Origin: Oceanimonas baumannii
GTDB lineage: Bacteria > Pseudomonadota > Gammaproteobacteria > Enterobacterales > Aeromonadaceae
DNA: 64,000 bases
Assembly (NCBI RefSeq): GCF_002245495.1
Contig: NZ_NQJF01000002.1
Coordinates: 186,001-250,000, forward strand
Reading direction: 5' to 3'
Part shown: positions 51,557 through 59,635 of the stretch, piece after piece
Layout of the letters: each line of letters opens with the position of its first letter
How positions within the stretch are numbered: position 1 is the first letter of the stretch
Made by a program: the position numbers and the translations under genes
The notes under the pieces: model-generated
The model's input: only the letters and a program-made list of their open reading frames with translations
Database searches by the model: none
What the model was told of the DNA's origin: nothing

Positions 51557-52258
51557 ATGTTGCAAAAATGTCTGCTGGCGCTGACCGGCCTGTTACTGGC
51601 AAGTGCGGCCACCGCTCGCGATATTGACCATATGCGGGCCGAATTTTCGGTCATGCTTAACGGTGATGCGACCAAGGGAGTAAACACCCTCAGTATTGAT
51701 CGCAACCGCGATCAATATCATGTCCACTTTTCATTACGTCACTGGCTGCTGGATGTAGACCAGAAAGCAAGCTTTACCTGGCATGACTGTACTGCCAGTC
51801 CCGAGACCTTCAGCTATAAAGCCAAAGCTCTGGGAGTGACCCGGGAAGAGCGGCTGGTGTTTGATAAGGGCACCGACATGTTGCTTTATCAGGATAAAGA
51901 CGGCGACAAGCTGCTGTCGGCAGAAGGTGGTGTGTTTGATCCGGTCAGCTTTTTCTTTGAGGCCCGTTGTGATCTGATTGCCGGCAAGCAGGCCTTTGAG
52001 TACAAGGTAGCGCGTGATGGTGAGATAAAAAGCATGCCTTTCAAAGTGGTGGGAACCCAGGCGCTGAAAACAGGCATCGGTACGCTCGACACCCTTATTG
52101 TGGAACGGGACCGGGGCAACAGTAAACGTAAAACCCGGTTTTGGGTTGCCCCTGAGCTCGACTATTTGCTGGTGCAGATAAGTCACGAAGAAAACCGTCA
52201 GCTGGCGGTGACGGCTACCCTCAGCAAAATGGATTACCGGCTGGCAGACGAAGGCTGA
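51557..52258 (+). CDS. DUF3108-like periplasmic protein
   Basis: A 233-residue exported protein (signal MLQKCLLALTGLLLASAATA). The mature part is a beta-rich domain resembling DUF3108: AEFSVMLNGDATKGVNTLSI, YHVHFSLRHWLLDVDQKASF, GGVFDPVSFFFEARCDLIAG, FKVVGTQALKTGIGTLDTLI and KTRFWVAPELDYLLVQISHE. The fold suggests a lipid- or outer-membrane-associated beta-barrel/LolA-like shape, but no function is known to me. ATG 51557 follows AAGAGGA. It probably forms an operon with the preceding MFS gene. Confidence 0.72.
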   Translation: MLQKCLLALTGLLLASAATARDIDHMRAEFSVMLNGDATKGVNTLSIDRNRDQYHVHFSLRHWLLDVDQKASFTWHDCTASPETFSYKAKALGVTREERLVFDKGTDMLLYQDKDGDKLLSAEGGVFDPVSFFFEARCDLIAGKQAFEYKVARDGEIKSMPFKVVGTQALKTGIGTLDTLIVERDRGNSKRKTRFWVAPELDYLLVQISHEENRQLAVTATLSKMDYRLADEG

Positions 52259-52275
52259 GCCGGCTTTTATTGTGC

Positions 52276-53580
52276 TTACTGGCGGTATCTGGCCAGTTTG
52301 TCGTACAGGGTTTTTCGCGGGATCCCAAGCTGCTCTGCAGCCTGGGCTACCTGATTCTGGCTTTTATGCATAGCATCAAAAATCAGCTGTTGCTCCAGTG
52401 CCGCCAGTTGCTCCGGCAAGGTCAGGGGAGACTGAGCTGCTGTGACTGGCAGGACTCCCAAAACATACTGTTCCGCAACATGGCGTAGCTCGCGCACATT
52501 TCCGGGCCAGTCACGGCAAATGAGCTGTTGTAACAGCGCATCCGGCGGCGGTGCGGCATCCCGGTTATATTGCTCTTTTGCCTGTTCTGTAAAATGCAGA
52601 AACAATAACGGAATATCGGCGCGTCGCTGACGTAACGGAGGCAGAGCCAGGGTGACCACATTCAGCCTGAAGTAGAGATCGGGGCGGAACAGCCCGGCAC
52701 GGCCGGCTTCCTGCAGGTCAATTTTGGTAGCGGCAACGACTCTGGCGTCAACGTTTATCAGCTGGTTACCTCCCAGTCGTTCCAGAACGGACTCTTGCAG
52801 CACCCGCAGCATTTTGGCCTGCAAAGGCAGGGGCATGCCCTCAATTTCATCAAGGAACAGGGTGCCATTATCGGCATGTTCTACTTTCCCGATACGCCTT
52901 TTGGTGACACCGGTAAAGGCGCCGGGCTCGGCACCGAACATTTCACTCTCAAAAATGGACTCCGGCAGGGCGGTACAGTTAACGGCAACAAAATGTCCTT
53001 TGCGTCCGCTGCCCTGATGCAGGCTGCGCGCCACCAGCTCTTTGCCGGTGCCGGTTTCGCCCAGGATCAGCACACTGGCACTGGTATCGGCGATATTGTC
53101 AATTTGCCGGCGCAGCAGATCCATTTCCGGTGTATGGCCCAGCAATAAATCAGGCTGTTTGCCTGCTGCCAGGCAACGGCGTAACCGGCGGTTATCGAGC
53201 ACAAGTGCTCGCCTTTCCATGGCCTGGCGCAGGCTGTGCAGCAGCTGCTCCGGCTGATAGGGTTTTTCAAAAAAGTCCTGGGCCCCCATCCGCATGGCCT
53301 CAACGGCCATCCGGATATCACCATGGCCGGTCAGTAACAGCACCGGCAACTCGGCATCATGTTTCTGCAGTTGCCGCAGCAAGGACAGCCCGTCCATACC
53401 GGGCATGCGTACGTCACTCAGCATCACCACCGGAGCATCCGCCGTCAGTGCCTTGAGGGCGTGCTCCGCGCGGGAAAATCCACGGGCAGGCAAATCCGAC
53501 AACTGCAGCGTCTGCAGCAGGGTCTGACGTACGTCTTCATCGTCTTCAACCAGCCATATTTCAATGGGGGGTCTGGTCAT
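52276..53580 (-). CDS. DctD-like sigma-54-dependent response regulator
   Basis: A 434-residue NtrC-family activator. The receiver (1-120) has phospho-Asp56 in VVMLSDVRMPGMDG. The AAA+ domain (about 148-370) has Walker A LGETGTGKELVARSL, the sigma-54-contact loop PGAFTGVTKRRIG, Walker B LFLDEIEG and the R-finger region FRLNVVTLALPPLRQRRADI. A Fis-type helix-turn-helix ends the protein (QAAEQLGIPRKTLYDKLARY). GGAG lies six bases upstream of ATG 53580; the ATG 15 bases earlier is less well placed. It overlaps the sensor-kinase gene by 20 bases. The upstream TAXI-TRAP operon has a sigma-54 promoter, the obvious target. Confidence 0.92.
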   Translation of the reverse strand: MTRPPIEIWLVEDDEDVRQTLLQTLQLSDLPARGFSRAEHALKALTADAPVVMLSDVRMPGMDGLSLLRQLQKHDAELPVLLLTGHGDIRMAVEAMRMGAQDFFEKPYQPEQLLHSLRQAMERRALVLDNRRLRRCLAAGKQPDLLLGHTPEMDLLRRQIDNIADTSASVLILGETGTGKELVARSLHQGSGRKGHFVAVNCTALPESIFESEMFGAEPGAFTGVTKRRIGKVEHADNGTLFLDEIEGMPLPLQAKMLRVLQESVLERLGGNQLINVDARVVAATKIDLQEAGRAGLFRPDLYFRLNVVTLALPPLRQRRADIPLLFLHFTEQAKEQYNRDAAPPPDALLQQLICRDWPGNVRELRHVAEQYVLGVLPVTAAQSPLTLPEQLAALEQQLIFDAMHKSQNQVAQAAEQLGIPRKTLYDKLARYRQ

Positions 53581-55327
53581 GGGGGCTCCAGTCAATATGA
53601 AACAGGATCCCGCCCTCGGGCGGGTGCTGAATCGTCAGCCGGCCGTCGCTGGCTTCGGCCAGGTCGCGCACAATCGACAAGCCCAGGCCAAGGCCCTGAC
53701 CGGCCTGCTTGGTAGAGAAAAATGGCTCGGTCACCTTGTCCTGTAATGCCGGTTCAATGCCCGGGCCATTGTCCCGGACCTGCAGCCAGCCCGGGCCGGC
53801 GCTGACCGTGATCGTGCCCTGGCTGTGATGATCCAGCGCATCCAGGCTGTTGGCCAGCAGGTTGGCCAATATCTGCTCAAGAGCATGCAGCTCTATTGGC
53901 AGCTGCACAGTATCGGAGTACTGCCGACACAGCTCAATGCCCTGTGTCGTAAAGCGTGACGACAGCCAGCTCATTACGTTGTCCAGCGCTTCATGAAGAT
54001 CACTCTGGCCTTTGGTAATGCGGCGGGTGGCGGCAAACAGCTTTAGCTGTGAAGTCAGACGGGCAATCCGGTTGATCAGTCGCTCCATGGTTTGCAGGCT
54101 GGTTTTGACTTCATCATATCTGCCGCGTTCGCTGAGCAAGAGCGTGTTGACCGACTGATTTCTCAGCGCCGTCAGCGGCTGGTTAACTTCGTGTACCACC
54201 CCTGCGGCCATCTGCCCCAAGGCGGCCAGCCGGTTAATCTGTATCAGTTCATGTTGCATGGATCTGAGCCTGGCTTCTGCCTGGGTTCGCTCCTGCACTT
54301 GCTGTTCAAGTTGATAATTGGTGGCGGCCAGGGCGGCAGTGCGGGACGTGACCTGTTGTTCCAGCTCACAGCGTGCCTTTACCTGCATACGGTAGTAGCG
54401 GCGGCGTTGCCGCCAGTAAAGCAGTAGTAACAGCAGGACGATCAGTCCGAACCCGGTCAATGTTGTCAGCAGGGTGGCATTGAGTGACAACTGGCGGCTT
54501 GGCCACCATAACTGCATACGCCACTGCAGTCGTGGCAGCGACAGCTCGCTGGTACCATAGAGCCTTCCCTGCCATTGCATTTGCTGACCGTGCCGGGTGA
54601 TGGTCACGGGGGCCAGGGACATGGGAGTATATTGCCGGGCCAGCTCCAGTCGTTGCCGGGCCTCGGTAGTGAGGGGAGCAAGGGTTTTAAATTTGAGCCG
54701 GGTATCAGATGCCAGCGCGATAACCTGTTCTTTATCGACCACCAGCACTTTTTCGCCGGAGAGTTGCCAGTTTTGCTCCAGCTTCTTCAGGGTGATTTTT
54801 GCCGCCAGAACTCCGTTAGCACCGCCTTGCCCGCTCATGTGCAGCCCAAAAAAGTATCCGGGAGTACGGGTGGTGGCACCCACGGCATAAAATTCGCCGA
54901 TATTGCCGTTCAGGGCGTCATTGAAGTAAGGCCGGAAACGGTAACTTTGTCCGACAAAACTATAAGGGGTGTGCCAGTTGCTTGCTGCCAGAGTGACGCC
55001 GCCGGCATTGATAAGATACAGGGCTTCAACGCCGGTATCATCAGCCAGTTGCTGCAGCAGGCGGTTGGCTTTGTCGCTGGCATGGTTGTTGTCGGGTTGT
55101 TCCAGCGCCTGAAGCAACACCGGATGAAACTGTAATGCCCGGGGAATGTTTTCAAAACGGGCGATTTCCGATTCCAGTGCCGCCCGGTAAACCTGCAGCT
55201 GTTGCTGTGCCCGCTGCTCTTGTGCCATGGCCTGATGTTGCCAGCTTTGATGCCAGACCTGCAGTAACAGCAGGATAAAAAGCAGTAACAGCAGCAGCCA
55301 GCCGGCCTGTTTTTTTAACGGTAAAAT
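53561..55327 (-). CDS. DctB-like sensor histidine kinase, probable AUU start
   Basis: A 588-residue kinase if read from ATT 55327. That start gives ILPLKKQAGWLLLLLLFILL, a basic segment and first membrane helix, then a double-PAS-like periplasmic domain (about 50-270), a second helix (about 286-305), a coiled coil, HisKA with the phospho-His in AAGVVHEVNQPLTALRNQ (about residue 379) and HATPase_c (NLLANSLDALDHH, VRDNGPGI, GLGLGLSIVRDLAEAS). The frame has no ATG, GTG or TTG between its upstream stop (55331-55333) and ATG 55228, which would remove the first helix. GGAGG ends seven bases before ATT, and the ATT overlaps the DUF1850 stop as TGATT. CTG 55330 is an alternative. Confidence 0.82.
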   Translation of the reverse strand: MLPLKKQAGWLLLLLLFILLLLQVWHQSWQHQAMAQEQRAQQQLQVYRAALESEIARFENIPRALQFHPVLLQALEQPDNNHASDKANRLLQQLADDTGVEALYLINAGGVTLAASNWHTPYSFVGQSYRFRPYFNDALNGNIGEFYAVGATTRTPGYFFGLHMSGQGGANGVLAAKITLKKLEQNWQLSGEKVLVVDKEQVIALASDTRLKFKTLAPLTTEARQRLELARQYTPMSLAPVTITRHGQQMQWQGRLYGTSELSLPRLQWRMQLWWPSRQLSLNATLLTTLTGFGLIVLLLLLLYWRQRRRYYRMQVKARCELEQQVTSRTAALAATNYQLEQQVQERTQAEARLRSMQHELIQINRLAALGQMAAGVVHEVNQPLTALRNQSVNTLLLSERGRYDEVKTSLQTMERLINRIARLTSQLKLFAATRRITKGQSDLHEALDNVMSWLSSRFTTQGIELCRQYSDTVQLPIELHALEQILANLLANSLDALDHHSQGTITVSAGPGWLQVRDNGPGIEPALQDKVTEPFFSTKQAGQGLGLGLSIVRDLAEASDGRLTIQHPPEGGILFHIDWSPHDQTPH

Positions 55328-55698
55328 CAGTCACCCTCCGGACGACAGGCTGAAAGAATGACCTGTTGCCCTGTATCCAGCCAGTGGCTGAGCGGATGGC
55401 AGCGGCCGGCGGCAAAACAGAGGGTATATTCGCCGGTAAACTCCGAACCGGCAAGTACCACTTCTTTTACCTTCAGATCCGGCTGCCAGTACCAGCGGCC
55501 ATTATGCAGCTGGGCGTCAGAGGGAGGCTCCATGCCGGCCCCTGAGCCCAGCACGCTGGCACCGGTAAGGTATAAATAGGGGGGATGAGCCTGATACTGC
55601 TCTTCCCAGCGTATTTTTTCTACCGAGTGCTGCCAGCTTAAGGTGATGCTGCCGGTCAGCAGCATCACCAGGGTGTTTGCACCAGACAGACAGATCAT
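55327..55698 (-). CDS. DUF1850 domain-containing protein of the TAXI-TRAP operon
   Basis: A 123-residue protein. An N-terminal hydrophobic stretch (MICLSGANTLVMLLTGSITL) precedes the DUF1850 body: SWQHSVEKIRWEEQYQ, YLYLTGASVLGSGAGMEPPS and a C-terminal PLSHWLDTGQQVILSACRPE. DUF1850 genes are typically found next to TAXI-type TRAP permeases, and some are fused to them, but the biochemical role is unknown. It is coupled on both sides: ATGA overlap with the permease stop, and its own TGA overlaps the AUU start of the sensor kinase. Confidence 0.85.
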   Translation of the reverse strand: MICLSGANTLVMLLTGSITLSWQHSVEKIRWEEQYQAHPPYLYLTGASVLGSGAGMEPPSDAQLHNGRWYWQPDLKVKEVVLAGSEFTGEYTLCFAAGRCHPLSHWLDTGQQVILSACRPEGD

Positions 55699-57707
55699 GA
55701 TGCCGTCATTAACGGCTGGCGGCGGCGCTGTTGCCACCAGTGCCGGCCCAGCAGCAGGGCAGCAAGGCCCAGCCCCAGTTCGTCAGTCATGGGCAGAGAA
55801 AATACCAGCAGGGCAGCGGCACCCACTGCAATCAGCCGCTCGACAAGCGTGAACGGTTTCAGCCAGTAGCCAATGGCTCCCATCCCCCATAAAGACACGG
55901 CCAGCAGTGCCTTGAAGATGACAAACAGGGTAGCTGCGATGCCGGCATCGCCCTGCAGCATCAGTTCGGGTGTGTAGACCGCCATATAGGGCACCACAAA
56001 TCCGGCAATGGCAATCTGTAACGAGCGCATACCAATGCGCAGGCCCGATGCGCCGGCGATGGGGGAGGCGGCGAACGCTGCCAGTGCCACCGGAGGGGTC
56101 AGGTCAGCCATAATGCCGAAATAAAATACAAACATATGCGAGACGATCAGCGGCACACCCAGTTCAAGCAGGGCCGGCGCAGCAATGGAGCTGGTAATAA
56201 TGTAGTTGGGTATAGTGGGAATCCCCATACCGAGCACCAGACAGGTAAGCATGGTCAGTGCCAGTGACAGCAGCAGGCTGTGCTCTCCCAGCTGAATGAT
56301 AAAACCGGCTACAATAGTGGCGGCACCAGTCAGGGAGATTACGCCGATAATCACGCCCACCAGGGCACAGGCAACCCCTACCGGCAGGGCATGCAGTGCG
56401 CCTTGATAGAGGGCGTTGATCACTGTGCTTAAAATGTTCTGTTCACGCTTTACCAGCAACAGCACGGTCAAGATGGCCACAATGACAAAAATGGCGGTAA
56501 TGCCGTAGTGATTGAAGGTGGCGCAGGCCAGCCCCAGTAATACCCAGAACCCATAGCGCAACCCTTTGGCACTGATATGCCGGGCCAGGCCGTTGCCCAT
56601 AATCAGCACCACCGTCAGTGCCAGGCCCATCATGCCGGCAAACAGGGGCGTGAAGCCAGAGAACAGCATTACGACCAGGGCCGCCAGAGGGAGCAGCAGA
56701 TACCAGCGCTCTTTTAATGCTTTCAGCGGGTTGGGGCATTCTGATTTGGGCAGTCCGTTCAGGCCGGCGCGTCCGGCTTCCAGGTGTACCATCAGAAACA
56801 CCGTGAAGAAATAAAGCAGGGCCGGGATCAGTGCGGCTTTGGTGATCTCCACATAGGGGACATTAATGGTTTCCGCCATAATAAATGCCACGGCACCCAT
56901 TACCGGCGGCATGATCTGGCCGCCCATGGAACTGGTGGCTTCAACCGCACCGGCAAAGTCGGCCCGGTACCCGAATTTTTTCATCAGCGGAATGGTAAAC
57001 TGGCCGGTGCTGACCACATTGGCGACACCGGAGCCATTAATGGTTCCCATCATGCCCGATGACAGCACCGACACCTTGGCCGGCCCGCCTCGGGTATGGC
57101 CAACGGAGCCAATGGCCACATCATTGAACAGCCTGAGCATACCGGCCTGTTCCAGAAAGGCACCGAACAGAATAAACAGAAAAATATAACTGGATGAAAC
57201 ATAAGTGGGAGTACCGTAGATCCCCTCTGTGCTGAACGCCAGTTGTGAAACAACCTGATCCAGGCCATATCCCCGGTGCATAAGGGCATCGGGCAAATGC
57301 TGACCAAACAGGGCGTAGCCGGCAAATGTCAGGCAGATAAGAGGTAGCGCCCAGCCCATCAGGCGGCGGGCGGCATCGAACACCATCAACAGAGTGACAC
57401 TGCCGATGATCCAGTCTGTCTGGTTCATTTCACCGGCGCGGTAGATAAGATCCGCTTCAAACCACCAGTGATAAAAGGCAAATAACAGCGCGACCGTGCC
57501 CAGTAAGGTGCCCCATACCGAAGGTCGTGTTAAAGACTGGCCCCGGGCACCATAAAGCTGGTAAACCAGGAACAGTAAAAAGCCCACGTGTATTGCCCTT
57601 ACTACAGTGGTGGACAGCGGGCTGAACGCGGCGGTAATGATCTGAAAAACGGAAAAGCACAATGCTCCATAAAAGATCAGGGCGTGCCGGTTCTGGTAAC
57701 TGCTCAT
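55695..57707 (-). CDS. TAXI-type TRAP transporter fused permease (4TM/12TM)
   Basis: A 670-residue membrane protein of the TRAP 4TM/12TM fusion class. The Q-like part covers about residues 1-140 and the M-like part the rest. Motifs are YVSSSYIFLFILFGAFLEQA, VSVLSSGMMGTINGSGVANV, VSTGQFTIPLMKKFGYRADF, VEATSSMGGQIMPPVMGAVA and LGMGIPTIPNYIITSSIAAP. It moves the ligand delivered by the TAXI binding protein, probably with Na+ or H+. It is coupled to the DUF1850 gene by a four-base overlap, and a small hairpin (57727-57742) precedes it. The substrate is unknown; TAXI systems often carry glutamate, dicarboxylates or other organic acids. Confidence 0.94.
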   Translation of the reverse strand: MSSYQNRHALIFYGALCFSVFQIITAAFSPLSTTVVRAIHVGFLLFLVYQLYGARGQSLTRPSVWGTLLGTVALLFAFYHWWFEADLIYRAGEMNQTDWIIGSVTLLMVFDAARRLMGWALPLICLTFAGYALFGQHLPDALMHRGYGLDQVVSQLAFSTEGIYGTPTYVSSSYIFLFILFGAFLEQAGMLRLFNDVAIGSVGHTRGGPAKVSVLSSGMMGTINGSGVANVVSTGQFTIPLMKKFGYRADFAGAVEATSSMGGQIMPPVMGAVAFIMAETINVPYVEITKAALIPALLYFFTVFLMVHLEAGRAGLNGLPKSECPNPLKALKERWYLLLPLAALVVMLFSGFTPLFAGMMGLALTVVLIMGNGLARHISAKGLRYGFWVLLGLACATFNHYGITAIFVIVAILTVLLLVKREQNILSTVINALYQGALHALPVGVACALVGVIIGVISLTGAATIVAGFIIQLGEHSLLLSLALTMLTCLVLGMGIPTIPNYIITSSIAAPALLELGVPLIVSHMFVFYFGIMADLTPPVALAAFAASPIAGASGLRIGMRSLQIAIAGFVVPYMAVYTPELMLQGDAGIAATLFVIFKALLAVSLWGMGAIGYWLKPFTLVERLIAVGAAALLVFSLPMTDELGLGLAALLLGRHWWQQRRRQPLMTAS

Positions 57708-57726
57708 TGTTGTCTCCCGGCCCGAA

Positions 57727-57742
57727 CCGCCCGAAAGGGCGG
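57727..57742 (-). terminator. Intercistronic hairpin between TAXI binding protein and permease
   Basis: CCGCCC-GAAA-GGGCGG, a six-base-pair GC stem (the minus-strand loop reads TTTC), lies in the 57-base gap. No T-run follows; like the hairpin at 16172-16198 it may set the ratio of binding protein to permease mRNA. Confidence 0.5.
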
Positions 57743-57764
57743 CCGGACTTGTTGTTATATGGAA

Positions 57765-58712
57765 TTACTTCACCAGTCCCTGTTCGCGGTAGTAGCGCTC
57801 TGCTCCCGGGTGCAGCGGTAATGGCAGGCCGTCGACGGCGCTGGCAGGATCAATTCCATTGGCGGCATTATGCGCATTACGCAAGGCCGGCAGGTTTTCA
57901 TATACCTGTTTGGCCATCTGGTAGGCGGTGTCATCGGAAACATTTTGATGGGTGATCAGCAGGTTGCTGATGGCCACGGTAGACACATCTTCGTCCTGAC
58001 CGGTATAGGTGCCGGCGGGGATCAGGCCGGGGCGGTAGGCATCATTGCCGATTTTGGCGACCAGTTCAGCTGGGATGGAAATAAACACGACCGGCGCATG
58101 AGAGGCCAGATCGCGGAAAGCCGCCATCCCCAGACCTGCCGATTGTAATGTGGCGTCAAGCTGGCGGTTTTTCATCAGTTCGACCGACTCGCCAAATGGC
58201 AGGTATTCGGTGCGGGAAAAATCGTCGTAGCTCAGACCGGCCGCCTTGAAGATGGTGCGGGCGTTCAGCTCGGTTCCTGAACGGGGAGCGCCGACAGAAA
58301 TGCGCTTGCCTTTAAGGTCTTCCAGGCTGGTGATGCCGCTGTCGGCCCGGGCAACAATCTGAATGTAATTTGAGTAAGTAGCCCCCACCGCTCTGAGTTT
58401 GTCCAGCGGGGCGGGAAAGCCTGCTTCTTTTTCACCGTTCCAGGCATCTGCCACACTGTCGGCCAGGGCAAAGCCAATTTCGCCCCGTCCTTTTTGCAAC
58501 AGGGTCAGGTTTTCAACCGACGCTCGGGTGGCCTGAACCTGAACGCGGGAGTCAGGAATATGTTCATCGTAAAGCTGAGAGATGGCCACGCCGAGCGGAT
58601 AATATACGCCACTGGTGCCGCCGGTCAGCACGTTGATGAATTCCGCTGCCTGAGCGGTGGTGGCGGACAGAGCCAGAGAGGCGCCGAGCAAACAGTGTTT
58701 AAACATCTTCAT
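57765..58712 (-). CDS. TAXI-family TRAP transporter binding protein
   Basis: A 315-residue exported protein (signal MKMFKHCLLGASLALSATTA, cleaved after AQA). TAXI-family landmarks are FINVLTGGTSGVYYPLGVAI, VQATRASVENLTLLQKGRGE, IGFALADSVADAWNGEKEAG, LKGKRISVGAPRSGTELNAR and the C-terminal LPLHPGAERYYREQGL. It captures the ligand in the periplasm. ATG 58712 has AAGGAAG upstream; a longer reading starting 57 bases earlier lacks a signal peptide. It is the first gene of the operon and lies about 30 bases downstream of the start expected from the sigma-54 promoter at 58753-58768. Confidence 0.94.
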   Translation of the reverse strand: MKMFKHCLLGASLALSATTAQAAEFINVLTGGTSGVYYPLGVAISQLYDEHIPDSRVQVQATRASVENLTLLQKGRGEIGFALADSVADAWNGEKEAGFPAPLDKLRAVGATYSNYIQIVARADSGITSLEDLKGKRISVGAPRSGTELNARTIFKAAGLSYDDFSRTEYLPFGESVELMKNRQLDATLQSAGLGMAAFRDLASHAPVVFISIPAELVAKIGNDAYRPGLIPAGTYTGQDEDVSTVAISNLLITHQNVSDDTAYQMAKQVYENLPALRNAHNAANGIDPASAVDGLPLPLHPGAERYYREQGLVK

Positions 58713-58752
58713 TGATTTGGCTTCCTTGGTTGTGGGTTTGCACTCATTGTGT

Positions 58753-58768
58753 TGCACTTTTGATGCCA
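58753..58768 (-). promoter_or_regulatory. Sigma-54 (-24/-12) promoter of the TAXI-TRAP operon
   Basis: The minus strand reads TGGCATCAAAAGTGCA. The invariant GG (-24) and GC (-12) have the correct spacing, and most consensus bases (TGGCAC-N5-TTGCW) match. It lies 41 bases upstream of the binding-protein ATG, in an operon that encodes its own sigma-54 activator. Confidence 0.75.
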
Positions 58769-58829
58769 CAAGTTAAACAGGTGTTTTTTATTTAAGTTGT
58801 TGATTTTTATAGGTGGGGTGGCAACCTTT

Positions 58830-58845
58830 TTCTGTAATTTCAGAA
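58830..58845. promoter_or_regulatory. Candidate activator site (UAS) 1
   Basis: The dyad TTCTG-N6-CAGAA is centred about 97 bases upstream of the expected start of the TAXI-TRAP operon. A second copy follows after 31 bases. Confidence 0.5.
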
Positions 58846-58860
58846 TATGGGCATCCCGTT

Positions 58861-58876
58861 GTCTGAATATTCAGAA
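58861..58876. promoter_or_regulatory. Candidate activator site (UAS) 2
   Basis: GTCTG-N6-CAGAA, containing the perfect 14-base palindrome TCTGAATATTCAGA (58862-58875). It is offset from site 1 by 31 bases, about three helical turns, as expected for co-operative NtrC-family binding. Confidence 0.55.
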
Positions 58877-58941
58877 TGAATGTGCGTCATGTCGCCTCTC
58901 TGGTAACCTGAATACGGATAAGGCAAAGAAGAGAACAGGTA

Positions 58942-59568
58942 ATGATTTGGACTATGGCAGTGGCCACGCTGGTGCTGGCAGCCTGGCGGGTGAACTGGCC
59001 GGCGTTGATGGAAGACAAACAACGGCAGCATTTGTGCTTTGGCGGGGCCATTGCACTGGTGCCGCTGTGGATGTTGCAGGCAGGCATTCGCGATGGCCAG
59101 GAAATTCATTTTCTTGGTCTGACCACCCTGGCTCTGATGCTGGGCTGGCGGCTGGGTCTGCTGATGGCCACGCTGACCCTGGTGCTGATCACTGCGTTTG
59201 GTTTTGAAACCTGGCCGGAGTTCGGGGTAAATGTGTTGCTGGGCGTCATTTTACCTGTTTCGTTCAGTTACTTTATTTTTCTGCTGACTTACAGTTATCT
59301 GTACCGTCATTTGTTTGTGTATATCTTTGTGGCGGGCTTTTTTAACGCGGCCCTGACCATTGCCGTTAAAACCGCAGCGTTGGCAGGGTATATGGTGTGG
59401 TCGGGAGACTACAGCTGGGCGATGGTGCAGAACGATTACCTGACTATTCTGCCGTTATTACTGTTTCCCGAGGCACTGCTTAACGGCATGGCCATCACCC
59501 TGCTGGTGGTGTTTCGTCCCCAGTGGATGTGCACCTTTTATGACAGGGATTACCTTATCAATAAATAG
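58942..59568 (+). CDS. CbiM-like energy-coupling factor permease (orphan)
   Basis: A 208-residue membrane protein with about six helices: MIWTMAVATLVLAAW, LCFGGAIALVPLWMLQAGIR, FLGLTTLALMLGWRLGLLMA, GVNVLLGVILPVSFSYFIFL, HLFVYIFVAGFFNAALTIAV and YLTILPLLLFPEALLNGMAI. The pattern, including the C-terminal FPEALLNGM, resembles the CbiM-related energy-coupling factor permeases. No CbiN, CbiQ or CbiO gene is next to it, so how it is energised, or whether it transports metal at all, is unknown. It is divergent from the TAXI-TRAP operon, and the two dyads at 58830-58876 lie in its upstream region. Confidence 0.68.
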   Translation: MIWTMAVATLVLAAWRVNWPALMEDKQRQHLCFGGAIALVPLWMLQAGIRDGQEIHFLGLTTLALMLGWRLGLLMATLTLVLITAFGFETWPEFGVNVLLGVILPVSFSYFIFLLTYSYLYRHLFVYIFVAGFFNAALTIAVKTAALAGYMVWSGDYSWAMVQNDYLTILPLLLFPEALLNGMAITLLVVFRPQWMCTFYDRDYLINK

Positions 59569-59635
59569 CGGGGCTTCTGAAGCCGTGCTGGCTCTGGTAG
59601 GCTGTGCAGATTGATTGCGCTAAAGCGAGAATAAG

